Part shown: piece by piece, positions 48,090-56,803 of the stretch
Numbering within the stretch: the stretch's first letter is position 1
Layout: every line of letters begins with the position of its first letter
Source: Leisingera coralii
GTDB taxonomy: Bacteria; Pseudomonadota; Alphaproteobacteria; Rhodobacterales; Rhodobacteraceae
Direction of reading: 5' to 3'
Assembly (NCBI RefSeq): GCF_049056525.1
Contig: NZ_JBHUPT010000035.1
Location: 6,709-70,708 of the forward strand
DNA: 64,000 bases
The notes under the pieces: model-generated
Told to the model about the DNA's origin: nothing
Databases searched by the model: none
What the model saw: the letters and a program-made list of their open reading frames with translations, nothing else
Program-made: the position numbers and the translations under genes

Positions 48090-48958
48090 CTGCTGAAATG
48101 ACCGCTCCTATTCTGCGCCGCCTGTCTGACCTGCGTGCCAAGACAGCCGAATGGCGCCGTGCCGGGGAAACCATCGGCCTGGTGCCGACAATGGGGGCGC
48201 TGCACGCCGGCCACTTGTCGCTGGTCGAAGCAGCCAAGCAGGCTTGCGACCGGGTGATCGTGACGATCTTCGTGAACCCCAAGCAGTTCAACAACCCCGA
48301 GGATCTGGCGAACTACCCGCGCACCGAACACGAGGACGCGGAAAAGCTTGCGCCTTATGGGGCGGACCTGATCTATGTCCCCGACCCGGATCAGATCTAC
48401 CCCGACGGCTATGCCACCAATGTCTCGGTCGGCGGCAGCATCACGGCTGTGATGGAGGGCCCCTTCCGCCCCGGCCATTTCGACGGGGTGGCGACGGTGG
48501 TCGCCAAGCTTTTCCTGCAGACCAGCGCGGACAAGGCGTTCTTCGGTCAAAAGGATTACCAGCAGCTGATGGTGGTGACCCGCATGGCGCGGGATCTTGA
48601 TATCCCGATCGAGGTGATCGGCTGCCCGACCGTGCGGGAGGCTTCAGGCCTCGCCATGTCCTCCCGCAATCTGCGGCTATCTGCGGAGGCTTTGGCCAAG
48701 GCTGCCGCCCTCAACGCCGCAATGCGGGAGGCCGCCGCCAAGGCGTCGGCGGGCGCGCCCTGGGCACCGCTGGAAGCCGCCGCGCGCCAGGCGCTGGCAG
48801 AGGCAGGTTTTGGAGACGTGGAGTATTTCGACCTGCGCTGTGCGGAGACGCTGGAGGCGCTGGACAGCCCCTCCCGGCCCGCCCGGCTGCTGGCCGCCGC
48901 CTGGATGGACGGCATCCGGCTGATCGACAATATCGAGGTTCCTCAACTAAATTCTTAG
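48086..48958 (+). CDS. panC: Pantothenate synthetase
   Basis: A 290-residue cytoplasmic enzyme that joins pantoate and beta-alanine with ATP. Features are VPTMGALHAGHLSLVEAAKQ (HxGH nucleotide site), VTIFVNPKQFNNPEDLANYP, FGQKDYQQLMVV with the KMSK-like loop later as MSSRNLRLS. The ATG at 48086 overlaps the panB stop; another in-frame ATG at 48098 is an alternative start. panB and panC form one operon. Confidence 0.96.
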   Translation: MTAEMTAPILRRLSDLRAKTAEWRRAGETIGLVPTMGALHAGHLSLVEAAKQACDRVIVTIFVNPKQFNNPEDLANYPRTEHEDAEKLAPYGADLIYVPDPDQIYPDGYATNVSVGGSITAVMEGPFRPGHFDGVATVVAKLFLQTSADKAFFGQKDYQQLMVVTRMARDLDIPIEVIGCPTVREASGLAMSSRNLRLSAEALAKAAALNAAMREAAAKASAGAPWAPLEAAARQALAEAGFGDVEYFDLRCAETLEALDSPSRPARLLAAAWMDGIRLIDNIEVPQLNS

Positions 48959-49025
48959 TAGGGGCTGGTAGCGGTAGCACCTTTGCGTTTATTGTCCCCG
49001 GTCAGAGGAGACTGGAGGGCAACGG

Positions 49026-50516
49026 ATGACCTATATTCTGGCGATTGATCAGGGCACCACTTCAACCCGGGCAATCCTGTTTGACGCGGGGATGCAGGTC
49101 GCGGGTACCGCACAGCAGGAGTTTACCCAGCACTACCCGCAGGCAGGCTGGGTGGAGCACGACCCGGAGGAGATCTGGGATACCACTGTCGCGGTCTGCC
49201 GCAAGGTGATGGCGGATCTGGATGTTTCGGCCAAGGATATTGCCGGCATCGGCATCACCAACCAGCGTGAAACCACGGTGGTCTGGGACAAGTCCAGCGG
49301 CAAGGCCATCCATAACGCCATCGTCTGGCAGGACCGCCGCACCGCGGCCATCTGCGAGGAACTGCGCGCGGCCGGCCACGCGGAAATGGTGGCCGACCGC
49401 ACCGGGCTGCTGCTGGATCCTTATTTCTCCGGCACCAAGGTGAAGTGGATCCTGGATACCGTCCCGGGCGCGCGTGAGCGGGCCGCGGCAGGGGATCTGC
49501 TGTTCGGCACCGTGGACAGCTTCCTGATCTGGCGCCTGACCGGTGGTGCCTCCCACGTGACGGACGCGACCAACGCGGCGCGCACGCTGATGTATGATAT
49601 CCGCAAGGGCCGCTGGAGCGGCACCATCAGCGATCTGCTGGACGTGCCGCAGCAGATGCTGCCGGAGGTCCAGGACAGCGCCGCGGAGTTCGGCACCACC
49701 GACCCGGAAATTCTGGGCGGCCCGGTTCCGATCCTGGGCGTGGCCGGCGACCAGCAGGCGGCCACCATCGGCCAGGCCTGTTTCCAGCCGGGGATGATGA
49801 AATCCACCTACGGGACAGGCTGCTTTGCGCTGTTGAACACCGGGGACGAACCCGTCGTGTCGAAAAACCGGATGCTGACCACCATCGCCTATCAGCTGGA
49901 CGGCAAGCCGACCTATGCGCTGGAAGGCTCGATCTTCATCGCCGGCGCTGCCGTGCAATGGCTGCGCGACGGTTTGGGGATCATCGAGCACGCGTCGCAA
50001 TCGGGCGAGCTGGCGCTGCGGGCGGACCCGGGCCAGGACGTGATCCTGGTGCCCGCCTTCACCGGCCTCGGCGCGCCTTACTGGGAGCCCGAGTGCCGCG
50101 GCGGCATGTTTGGCCTCACCCGCAACTCCGGCCCCGCGGAGTTCGCCCGCGCCGCGCTGCAAAGCGTCGCCTACCAGACCCGCGACCTCTATGAGGCGAT
50201 GCGCGCCGATTGGGAGGACGACAGCCACCACACCGTGACCCTGCGCGTCGATGGCGGCATGAGCGCCAGCGACTGGACCATGCAGAGCCTGTCGGACCTC
50301 CTGGGCGCCGCCGTCGACCGCCCGGTTATGCAGGAAACCACGGCACTGGGCGCGGCCTGGCTGGCGGGGATGCAGGCCGGGATCTACCCGGATCAGACCG
50401 GTTTTGCCGATACCTGGAAGCTCGACCGCCAGTTCGTGCCGCTGATGCAGCCGACCGCGCGCGAGGCGGCCTATGCCCGCTGGCAGCGCGCGGTGCAGGC
50501 GGTGATTGGCGTCTGA
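49026..50516 (+). CDS. glpK: Glycerol kinase
   Basis: A 496-residue FGGY-family kinase, the normal GlpK length. The phosphate-binding DQGTTSTRAILFD at residues 7-19, NQRETTVVWDKSSG, the substrate loop in WQDRRTAAI, the STYGTGCFALLNTG segment and the C-terminal VDGGMSASDW motif are present. It phosphorylates glycerol to glycerol-3-phosphate. It is not in an operon with glpF or glpD here. A terminator-bearing copy of the intergenic repeat follows. Confidence 0.95.
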   Translation: MTYILAIDQGTTSTRAILFDAGMQVAGTAQQEFTQHYPQAGWVEHDPEEIWDTTVAVCRKVMADLDVSAKDIAGIGITNQRETTVVWDKSSGKAIHNAIVWQDRRTAAICEELRAAGHAEMVADRTGLLLDPYFSGTKVKWILDTVPGARERAAAGDLLFGTVDSFLIWRLTGGASHVTDATNAARTLMYDIRKGRWSGTISDLLDVPQQMLPEVQDSAAEFGTTDPEILGGPVPILGVAGDQQAATIGQACFQPGMMKSTYGTGCFALLNTGDEPVVSKNRMLTTIAYQLDGKPTYALEGSIFIAGAAVQWLRDGLGIIEHASQSGELALRADPGQDVILVPAFTGLGAPYWEPECRGGMFGLTRNSGPAEFARAALQSVAYQTRDLYEAMRADWEDDSHHTVTLRVDGGMSASDWTMQSLSDLLGAAVDRPVMQETTALGAAWLAGMQAGIYPDQTGFADTWKLDRQFVPLMQPTAREAAYARWQRAVQAVIGV

Positions 50517-50540
50517 ATGCAGGAAAACGGGGCAGGGCGG

Positions 50541-50614
50541 GGCACTCCCGCCTGTTCCGCCGCATTCGCAGAATGCGCCTCACAGTTGGGCGTGGCGCCG
50601 CGCTTCGCGCGGCG
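50541..50614. repeat. Intergenic repeat, copy A
   Basis: One of three related intergenic copies in the window (others at 56721 and 63945). Common features are a CTCCCGCC block, a hairpin core GCATTC-GCA-GAATGC (50562-50576), then AGTTGGGC and a GGCGCCGC block. This copy also contributes the stem of the terminator after glpK. Confidence 0.65.
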
Positions 50615-50619
50615 TTTTT
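50596..50619 (+). terminator. Rho-independent terminator after glpK
   Basis: An eight-pair GC stem CGCCGCGC/GCGCGGCG closes a TTC loop and is followed by TTTTT. It lies 80 bases after the glpK stop and forms the right end of repeat copy A. Confidence 0.8.
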
Positions 50620-50767
50620 CTTTCTGCTGAGAAGCGGTTTAGGTGCAGGCCTGCACCTAAACGCGCCTTTTCGAGTGTGTTTGCGGCCATCCGCGCCTCA
50701 AGGGAAAACCGTGCCTGCGGCACGGCGGCTGCGCCGCCCTTGACCCGCGGCTGGCAGCAGGCGTGCC

Positions 50768-52024
50768 CTAGCTGACGCGGGCGCCTGCCGGGATGGTGGC
50801 GGGGCGGGCGTTCAGCCCCTCGATGGAGAAACCCGCAATGGATTTGTATTTGGCGGCATGGGCGGCCAGCTCCGCCTGCGGGATCACTTCGCTGATATCC
50901 CCGAAATTTCCGCCGCAGAGGTCTTCGACTTGCTGCAGCACCCCGTCGGGCCCACCGCCTGCGCGGTTGGCCAGGCCTACTGCAGTGGTTACCGGACGCA
51001 CTTCGGACTCATAGGCCTGCAAAGCGCTGGCGCTGATCCCTTGGTCCAGCAGCTTGGCGCCGATCACCCGAGCATCCACAATGGCTTGGCTGGCGCCGTT
51101 TGACCCCACCGGATAGGTCGGATGCGCGGCGTCTCCCATCAGGGTCACGTTGCCCTCCGTCCAGCGCGCCAGCGGGTCGCGGTCCACCATCGGATATTCA
51201 TAGACCACTTCGGCGCCGCGGATCAGCTTTGGCACGTCGATCCAATCGAATTGCCAGCCTTCGAAGTCCGGCAGGAACTCATTGATGTCTGCAGGCCGGT
51301 TCCAGTCCTCCCGCCGCCAGGGGGCGGAGGGGTCAAAGCTCTTTTCCGCAATCCAGTTCATCGTGACCCGGCCCTCCGCATCCGGCGCCGAGATCGGATA
51401 GGCGACCAGCCGCAGATGGTCGTGGCCGATCATCGCCATCGCCGCGCCGCCCTTGAACTCCGGTGCGCGGGTAGTGCCGCGCCACAGGATGCGGCCGTTC
51501 CAGATGGGTGCGCCTTCCCCAGGCACCATCTGCGCCCGAAGGGCGGAATGGATGCCATCGGCTGCAACCGCCAAGGTCCCATCAATCCGCTGCCCGTCTT
51601 CGAGCAGGAGAACCGCGCCTTCGGAGGTATTGGTAAACCCTATGGCCCGGGCGCCGGTGGTCAGGCAATCGGGTCCGGCCCGGTCCAGCAGCGCGCGGTA
51701 CAGCAGCATCTGCAGCTCGCCCCGGTGGACCGAGTACTGCGGCCAGGCGTAGCCTGCGCCCATGCCGCGCGGCTCCTCCCAGATCGTCTTGCCCAGTTTG
51801 CTGTAGAACCCCAGCTGCCGGGTCTTCACGCCGATCGCCGCCAGTTCCCGTTCCAGCCCGAGATCGAACAGCTCCCGCACCGCGTTGGGCTGAAGGTTGA
51901 TGCCGACGCCCATCGGCTTCAGCTCCCGTGCCGCCTCGAAAATCCGGAACGGCACTCCGATCTGGTGCAGCGTCAGCCCCAGGGTGAGCCCGGCAATACC
52001 GCCGCCGGCGATGAGAATGGACAT
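50768..52024 (-). CDS. FAD-dependent monooxygenase (flavin-dependent oxidoreductase, PhzS/salicylate hydroxylase-like)
   Basis: The start at 52024 has AGGAGG upstream and gives SILIAGGGIAGLTLGLTLHQ, the Rossmann FAD motif at the very N-terminus as usual for class A flavin monooxygenases. The second signature, VAADGIHSALRAQM (DG motif), and the third, NVTLMGDAAHPTYPVGSNGA (GD motif), are both present. The 418 residues are a normal length. It lies alone between glpK and idi, so the aromatic or other substrate cannot be inferred from neighbours. Confidence 0.88.
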   Translation of the reverse strand: MSILIAGGGIAGLTLGLTLHQIGVPFRIFEAARELKPMGVGINLQPNAVRELFDLGLERELAAIGVKTRQLGFYSKLGKTIWEEPRGMGAGYAWPQYSVHRGELQMLLYRALLDRAGPDCLTTGARAIGFTNTSEGAVLLLEDGQRIDGTLAVAADGIHSALRAQMVPGEGAPIWNGRILWRGTTRAPEFKGGAAMAMIGHDHLRLVAYPISAPDAEGRVTMNWIAEKSFDPSAPWRREDWNRPADINEFLPDFEGWQFDWIDVPKLIRGAEVVYEYPMVDRDPLARWTEGNVTLMGDAAHPTYPVGSNGASQAIVDARVIGAKLLDQGISASALQAYESEVRPVTTAVGLANRAGGGPDGVLQQVEDLCGGNFGDISEVIPQAELAAHAAKYKSIAGFSIEGLNARPATIPAGARVS

Positions 52025-52114
52025 GATAAGTATACCTCCTAATCTTGCGGGCAGAAAACCACAGCCTGCCGGAAGGAACAAGCGGGAGCGGAAGAAAGGG
52101 AGGGCAGCGGCGGC

Positions 52115-52657
52115 TTAGCGCCTGCCGGCGATGATCAGGTCGGGGCCAAAGATCACGTCGGCGTAGTTGTGCAGGTAGATCTTGAGCCAGGGGGTGAACC
52201 GTTCGGGATGGCGGCTCACCTCGGCCAGCAGGTCGTGGTAGTCGACCCAGCGGGTCTCCATCACCTCATCCGGGTTGGGGGTGACTTTAAGCGGCCGGTG
52301 GGCATGGGCCAGGAACACATCGACTGCTTCATGCTCGACCAGCCCGTTGCCGACATCGGCGCGGTATTCCAGGTGGTGGCGGAACTCCGGGTAAAGCCCG
52401 GTGATCCCCAATTCCTCCTGCATCCGCCGCACGGCGCAGGCCGAGGGCTGCTCGTCCCACATCGGATGGGTGCAGCAGGTGTTCGCCCACAAGCCCGGCG
52501 TGTGGTATTTGCCCATCGCCCGGCGCTGCATCAGGATTTCCACACCCTTCACCACAAAGACGGAGACCGCCTTGTGCTTCAGCCCGCGCTCATGCGCGGC
52601 GAGCTTGTCGACCGGTGTCAAATCGCCGTTCACCCAGGCGGGGATCATGTGGCTCAT
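52115..52657 (-). CDS. idi: Isopentenyl-diphosphate delta-isomerase, type I
   Basis: A 180-residue Nudix-fold enzyme that interconverts IPP and DMAPP. The active-site cysteine lies in LWANTCCTHP, the glutamate side in the Nudix-like ACAVRRMQEELGI, and the tryptophan/HP region in METRWVDYHDLLAEV. The N-terminus LKHKAVSVFVVKG is typical. It is transcribed leftward and alone. Confidence 0.93.
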   Translation of the reverse strand: MSHMIPAWVNGDLTPVDKLAAHERGLKHKAVSVFVVKGVEILMQRRAMGKYHTPGLWANTCCTHPMWDEQPSACAVRRMQEELGITGLYPEFRHHLEYRADVGNGLVEHEAVDVFLAHAHRPLKVTPNPDEVMETRWVDYHDLLAEVSRHPERFTPWLKIYLHNYADVIFGPDLIIAGRR

Positions 52658-52754
52658 GCTGTGTCCGTGACGTGGTTCCCTGGCCGGCCTGCCGCAATTG
52701 CGTTGGCCTGGCTCCTACCGCTAACGCCTGCGGGTTGCGAAAGCAATTACGCGA

Positions 52755-52782
52755 AAAGCCGCGGCGAAAATGCCGCGGCTTT
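52755..52782 (-). terminator. Terminator after the cytochrome c gene
   Basis: An 11-pair stem AAAGCCGCGGC/GCCGCGGCTTT with a six-base loop, followed on the minus strand by TTTT (shared with the stem end). It lies 28 bases after the cytochrome stop. Confidence 0.7.
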
Positions 52783-52809
52783 GATGCAGTGCTGCCGTAA
52801 ATACGGGCG

Positions 52810-53271
52810 TTATTCGGAGGCCGCTTCCGCGCTTTCCTCAGTTGCGGCACCCTCTGCCGGGGCCGGGCCGTGGCTGGCCAGGAAGGCATAGATGTCTTCG
52901 CCGCCCTTCTTCAGGCGGAAGGACATTTTCGACTTGGCTTTGGAGTCGCCGGTTTCGGCCTGCAGGAACTTCTTGGGGTCGGTGGTGAAGGCCACGAATT
53001 TCTCTTCATCCCAGACCAGGCCGGCCTCGCCTGCGGCGGCCAGGTCATCGCTGTACTTGAAGCCTTCGACGGTGCCAGCGGTGCGGCCGGCAATGCCCCA
53101 CAGGTTGGGGCCGGTCTTGCCGCCCTTGACGATCACGTCACCGGAATCGGAGGTGACGGTGTGGCAGGACTTGCACTTGTTGAACCCCTTCTCGCCAGCT
53201 TCGGGGTCGCCTTCGGCAAAGGCAGGGGCGGCGAGGAGGCCGAAAATGGCGGCTGTTACGAGAGGTTTCAT
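52810..53271 (-). CDS. Periplasmic class I cytochrome c (c2/c550 type)
   Basis: The start at 53271 gives a Sec signal peptide (MKPLVTAAIFGLLAAPAFA, then EGDPEAGEKG) with GGAG eight bases upstream. One heme motif CKSCH is present; the likely sixth ligand is a methionine in SKAKSKMSF. The domain matches soluble cytochrome c2-type carriers (KTGPNLWGIAGRTAG, YSDDLAAAG). The last 20 residues are an acidic Ala/Glu tail. It probably shuttles electrons between the bc1 complex and oxidases. Confidence 0.9.
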   Translation of the reverse strand: MKPLVTAAIFGLLAAPAFAEGDPEAGEKGFNKCKSCHTVTSDSGDVIVKGGKTGPNLWGIAGRTAGTVEGFKYSDDLAAAGEAGLVWDEEKFVAFTTDPKKFLQAETGDSKAKSKMSFRLKKGGEDIYAFLASHGPAPAEGAATEESAEAASE

Positions 53272-53380
53272 ATTGCTTGCTCCGGTTATGAGTTGGCACG
53301 TGTGACTCATGATCCAATAGCCCGCAGTGTCAACCGGCAGTTTGACGCGCATCAAAGTTCCGGCAGGAAGCTGCGGCAAT

Positions 53381-54403
53381 TCAAGGCGCTGACCAGCAGG
53401 GCAGCAGGTCTCCGGGTTCAGGGTGCGCGTGATAGACGGCGCGGGCGAGGGCACGGCTGAGGCACAGGGCAGCGGCATGGCAGAGCGGGCCCAGGTCTGC
53501 GTCCGGGTTTTCCAGGCTGCACGCGCCGGTGCTGGCGGCAAAGACCAGGTCGCCATCGCTGGGGGTGTGGGCCGGAACGATGGCGCGGCCGATGCCGTCA
53601 TGGGTGGCGGTGGCCAGACGCTGGCATTGGGCCTTGGACAGTTCCGCATCGGTGGCGACGATGGCAATTGTGGTGTTGGCGAGTTCCCCGGGCAGGGCGC
53701 CGCCGCCCAGCTTTTGCATCGCGGCCAGCTTGCGGCTGTCCAGGCTGCGCCCCAGCCCGGCCGCCGGATCCGGCCCGAGACCGCCGAATTCATCCGCGAT
53801 TTCGAAGGGGGCGGCCCAGAAGTGCCGCTCGCCCGGGGTGGTGACGGCGCCAATCGGGTTGGCGGCCACCAGGGCGCCGACCGTCACACCGCTGTCCAGC
53901 ACCAGCGAGGCTGAGCCGAGCCCGCCCTTGAGCATGGCGGTCAGCGCTCCCTCACCCGCGCCTGCAGTGCCAAGGGCAAATTCCTCTGCGGCGCCTTCAA
54001 AGGCCGCCCGGCCGAGAGCGCGGTAGGGGTTCTGGTCCCAGTCCTTTTGCCCGCCGTTCAGCAGATCGAAAATGATTGCCCCCGGCACCAGCGGCACCCG
54101 CACAGGGCCGACCGGAAAGCCTCGGCCCTTGGCGTGCAGGGCGTCCATTACCCCGGAGCAGGCGTCCAGCCCGAAGGCGGAGCCGCCGGACAGCACCAGC
54201 GCGTCGATCTTTGCCACCGACTTGTCCGGCGCCAGCAGGTCCGTTTCCCGGGTGCCCGGCGCGCCGCCCATCACATGCACCGAAGCGGTGAAGGGGCTGT
54301 CCGACGTCAGCACGGTGGTGCCGGATTTCAGTGTGGCGTCCTGGGCGTTGCCGACAAGGATGCCGGGCACGTCGGTGATCAGGTTTCTGGGGCCGGGGAG
54401 CAT
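53381..54403 (-). CDS. P1 family peptidase (DmpA/S58, L-aminopeptidase-like)
   Basis: A 340-residue member of the DmpA family, which mature by self-cleavage between a glycine or asparagine and the nucleophile. Features are NLITDVPGILVGNAQD, LVLSGGSAFGLDACSGVMDA, the central GLGSASLVLDSGVTVGALVA and NTTIAIVATDAELSKAQCQR, where the autocleavage nucleophile (T or S after N) is expected. AAAGGA precedes the ATG at 54403. The substrate may be small peptides or beta-peptides; not readable. Confidence 0.85.
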   Translation of the reverse strand: MLPGPRNLITDVPGILVGNAQDATLKSGTTVLTSDSPFTASVHVMGGAPGTRETDLLAPDKSVAKIDALVLSGGSAFGLDACSGVMDALHAKGRGFPVGPVRVPLVPGAIIFDLLNGGQKDWDQNPYRALGRAAFEGAAEEFALGTAGAGEGALTAMLKGGLGSASLVLDSGVTVGALVAANPIGAVTTPGERHFWAAPFEIADEFGGLGPDPAAGLGRSLDSRKLAAMQKLGGGALPGELANTTIAIVATDAELSKAQCQRLATATHDGIGRAIVPAHTPSDGDLVFAASTGACSLENPDADLGPLCHAAALCLSRALARAVYHAHPEPGDLLPCWSAP

Positions 54404-54439
54404 GATAAGCGGTCCTTTCTGCCAGGAAGCGCGCTGGCG

Positions 54440-54480
54440 CGCACTGCCTCCGGCGGGAGTATTTTCCACAAAGAAGAAGC
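54440..54480. repeat. Short CCTCCGGCGGGAG intergenic motif
   Basis: The stretch GCCTCCGGCGGGAGTATTTT (imperfect CTCC/GGAG hairpin then AT-rich) resembles a short motif that I recall as very common between genes of Rhodobacterales. Only one copy is seen here. The recollection cannot be checked from this window. Confidence 0.3.
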
Positions 54481-54488
54481 CGGGTGCG

Positions 54489-55235
54489 CTAGATACAGCG
54501 CCCGCCGTCCACTTCCATCGCAACACCCGTGATCATGCTGGCCTCGTCCGAGCACAGGAAGCAAGCGGCATTGCCCATGTCCTCAGGGGTGGAGAAGCGG
54601 CCAATCGGAATGGTCGACAGGAACTTGGCGCGCATTTCCGGGGTGTCCTCACCCATGAAGGATTTCAGAAGCGGGGTTTCGCCGGCCACCGGGTTGATTG
54701 CGTTGACCCGCACCCCATGCGGCGCCAGTTCCACCGCCATGGTCTTGGTCGCGGTGATCATCCAGCCCTTGGAGGCATTGTACCAGTTGAGGTTGGGTCG
54801 CGGCGAGACGCCCGCGGTGGAGGCGACGTTCAGGATCGCGCCCCCCTTGTTTTCCTTCATGTGCGGCACCAGGGCGCGGGCCGTGAGGTAGACGGATTTC
54901 ATGTTCACCCGCATCACCCGGTCGAAGTCGTCCTCGGAGATCTCCTCCAGCGGCGCGGGCAGATGGGTGACGCCGGCATTGTTCACGAGGATGTCGAGAC
55001 GCCCGAAGGTCTGCAGGGCAGCTTTGGCCATGGCATCGACAGAGGCGCCATCTGAGACATCCACCGCCTGGGCCAGGGCGTTGCTGCCCAGCTCCGCAGC
55101 CATCTCCTCCGCCGCGGCGCCGTTGATATCGGCGATCATCACCCGGGCGCCTTCACTCAGGAACTTGCGCACAATGCCTGCGCCAAAGCCCGAGGCGCCG
55201 CCGGTCACGATGGCGGTCTTTCCGTCCAGCCGCAT
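54489..55235 (-). CDS. SDR family oxidoreductase
   Basis: A 248-residue classical short-chain dehydrogenase. The cofactor motif TGGASGFGAGIVRKF, an acidic residue for NAD preference (MIADINGA), NNAG (LDILVNNAGVTHLPAP), the catalytic S in VASTAG and Y/K in YNASKG, plus the C-terminal GVAMEVDGGRCI are all present. The gene is leftward, following arfB by 63 bases and preceding the peptidase gene. Its alcohol or ketone substrate is unknown. Confidence 0.9.
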   Translation of the reverse strand: MRLDGKTAIVTGGASGFGAGIVRKFLSEGARVMIADINGAAAEEMAAELGSNALAQAVDVSDGASVDAMAKAALQTFGRLDILVNNAGVTHLPAPLEEISEDDFDRVMRVNMKSVYLTARALVPHMKENKGGAILNVASTAGVSPRPNLNWYNASKGWMITATKTMAVELAPHGVRVNAINPVAGETPLLKSFMGEDTPEMRAKFLSTIPIGRFSTPEDMGNAACFLCSDEASMITGVAMEVDGGRCI

Positions 55236-55298
55236 GATTTCCCTCCCAAACTGTCTGGCGTCAGCATGGGCCGGTCGGAAGCGGTGTGCAATCCCAAG

Positions 55299-55718
55299 TC
55301 AGCCGGGGTCGATCTTACCGCGCGTCGCTTTCAGCTCGCCGCGCTGTTTCTTGGCCTCCAGCCGCCGCTTGACGGAGCCGCGGGTGGGTTTGGTGGCGAT
55401 GCGCCGCTTGGGCGCCACCAGCGCCTTGCGCACCAGTTCCGCCAGCCGCTCGCGCACGATCTCGCGGTTGCGCTGCTGCGAGCGCGTCTCGTCGCATTGC
55501 AGGATGATCGCGCCGTCCTTGGTCCAGCGGCGCCCGGCCAGCCGTTTCAGCCGGTTCTTGACCGCGGGCGTCAGCGCAGGCGAGCGGGCGGCCTCGAACC
55601 GCAGTTCAACCGCGGTCGCCACCTTGTTCACATTCTGCCCGCCGGGGCCCGAGGCGCGGATGAAGCTCTCGGTCATTTCCCAGTCCTGCAGGATGATTTG
55701 CTCGTTGATGCGGATCAT
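55299..55718 (-). CDS. arfB: Alternative ribosome-rescue peptidyl-tRNA hydrolase ArfB (YaeJ)
   Basis: A 139-residue release-factor-like protein with the catalytic GGQ in RASGPGGQNVNKVAT and the basic C-terminal tail (RRLEAKKQRGELKATRGK) that enters the mRNA channel of stalled ribosomes. This is the ArfB/ICT1 arrangement: no codon-recognition domain. It is leftward; a terminator at 55750-55783 isolates it from the unit upstream. Confidence 0.93.
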   Translation of the reverse strand: MIRINEQIILQDWEMTESFIRASGPGGQNVNKVATAVELRFEAARSPALTPAVKNRLKRLAGRRWTKDGAIILQCDETRSQQRNREIVRERLAELVRKALVAPKRRIATKPTRGSVKRRLEAKKQRGELKATRGKIDPG

Positions 55719-55744
55719 GGCTCTTTATGAAGCGGAGGCCAGAA

Positions 55745-55935
55745 AATCGAAAGGGCTGTTCCCACACGCGGGAACAGCCCTTCGAGATGATAGGAGGTGC
55801 ACCGGTTAGGTCAGCACCAATTCAGACATCTATACGCGCCAAGGGCTGCCTCGGCCGCACTCCTTCTGAACTGTTCCGGCACTGCTCTCCATAGCTTCTC
55901 TAGACAATGGGCACCTCCTTTCTGAATGTTTCGTG
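55745..55935 (-). ncRNA. Candidate small RNA or small-protein transcript with self-complementary Shine-Dalgarno
   Basis: On the minus strand a TTGACA hexamer (55970-55965) lies about 30 bases before a leader with a near-perfect Shine-Dalgarno AAAGGAGGTG (55922-55913). A TTG six bases later (55904) opens a 25-codon frame beginning MSREAMESSAG and ending SPWRV. Further down, GCACCTCCT (55800-55792) can pair over nine bases with AGGAGGTGC of the leader. A strong terminator follows. The unit stands between the VUT transporter gene and arfB. Whether the product is an RNA or a peptide is open; a clear -10 box was not found. Confidence 0.4.
55750..55783 (-). terminator. Strong terminator of the candidate small transcript
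   Basis: A 13-pair stem AAGGGCTGTTCCC/GGGAACAGCCCTT with an eight-base loop. The T-rich tail TTTCGATTTT follows on the minus strand only, giving the direction. Confidence 0.75.
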
Positions 55936-55977
55936 TGCCCTCAGCCTGCCACAGATTCGGCTAATGTCAAAACAAAA

Positions 55978-56613
55978 TCATGTGGTCTTTGCGGTGAGCT
56001 TACGCACGATGATGCGGAAGGGCACAAGGGCGACGAGGGCCAGCGACAGTTTTACCAGCCAATCGGCCAGGGCCAGAGAGACCCACAAGGGGGTTTCCGG
56101 GCCGGTGCCCAGCAGCGGCAGGATCTCTCCGGCCCAGGAGACGTCGTTGACCGGCTCCAGCCAGCTGAGCGCGGCGGAAAACGCCACGGTAAAGAAAATC
56201 GCGGTGTCGACGGAGGAGCCGATCAGGGTGGAGGCCAGCGGCGCGCGCCACCATTTGCCCTCGCGCAGGGCAGAGAACACGGCGACGTCCAGCATCTGCG
56301 CGGTGAGGAAGGCGAGGCCGGAGCCAAGCGCAATGCGCAGGGTAACCGCCGGGTAGGTGAAGCCGTCGCCCTGCAGCATGATTTGGGTTCCGATCAGCGA
56401 GCAGATCACCCCGGCGATGAAGCCGGCCACCACCACTTTGCGCGCCGCGGCGGCGCCGTAGACGCGGTTCATCACGTCGGTGACGAGGAAGGCGATCGGG
56501 TAGGTGAAGGCGCCCCAGGTCAGCCACTGGCCGAACAGGAATTGCACCAGGATGTTGGAGGCCACCACCACGGTGGCCATGGCGAGGATGCCTGGAATAT
56601 GCGAGCGGGTCAT
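55978..56613 (-). CDS. VUT family protein, probable queuosine precursor transporter (YhhQ-like)
   Basis: A 211-residue membrane protein with about six helices. It carries family features: the N-terminal ILAMATVVVASNILVQFLFG, WGAFTYPIAFLVTDVMNRVYG, GLAFLTAQMLDVAVFSALR, and PLASTLIGSSVDTAIFFTVA. Members carry 7-deazaguanine precursors of queuosine into the cell. I found no preQ1 riboswitch upstream and no que genes nearby, so the substrate is inferred from the family. Confidence 0.88.
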   Translation of the reverse strand: MTRSHIPGILAMATVVVASNILVQFLFGQWLTWGAFTYPIAFLVTDVMNRVYGAAAARKVVVAGFIAGVICSLIGTQIMLQGDGFTYPAVTLRIALGSGLAFLTAQMLDVAVFSALREGKWWRAPLASTLIGSSVDTAIFFTVAFSAALSWLEPVNDVSWAGEILPLLGTGPETPLWVSLALADWLVKLSLALVALVPFRIIVRKLTAKTT

Positions 56614-56720
56614 GGGTCGGATCCATTTGTTTCGGGGCGCGCAGACGCAGTCTGCGGCAGCAAAAGACCGGCCCCTTTAAAATGATCCGGCAAGGAGGGC
56701 AAGTTTTGCGGTTTCAGGGA

Positions 56721-56795
56721 AGGCTCCCGCCCGCTCGGGGTGCATTCGAAGAATGCCCCCTCCCGGTTGGGCATGGCGCCGCTGGCGCGGCGCGG
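56721..56795. repeat. Intergenic repeat, copy B
   Basis: Same plan as copies A and C: GGCTCCCGCCCGCTC, hairpin core GCATTC-GAA-GAATGC (56742-56756), TCCCGGTTGGGC, then a GCGCCGC/GCGGCGC stem. It lies downstream of the phytase-like gene stop, between it and the start of the VUT gene. Confidence 0.7.
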
Positions 56796-56803
56796 GGCAA
56801 GCC

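Noticed and set aside
55745..55935. Signal recognition particle RNA or 6S RNA in the gap between arfB and the VUT gene
   Set aside because: The conserved SRP tetraloop/asymmetric loop and the 6S long-hairpin layout are not visible; a small transcript with an anti-Shine-Dalgarno explains the features better.
56614..56700. preQ1 riboswitch upstream of the VUT/YhhQ-like gene
   Set aside because: No preQ1-I, -II or -III core pattern could be found in the short leader.
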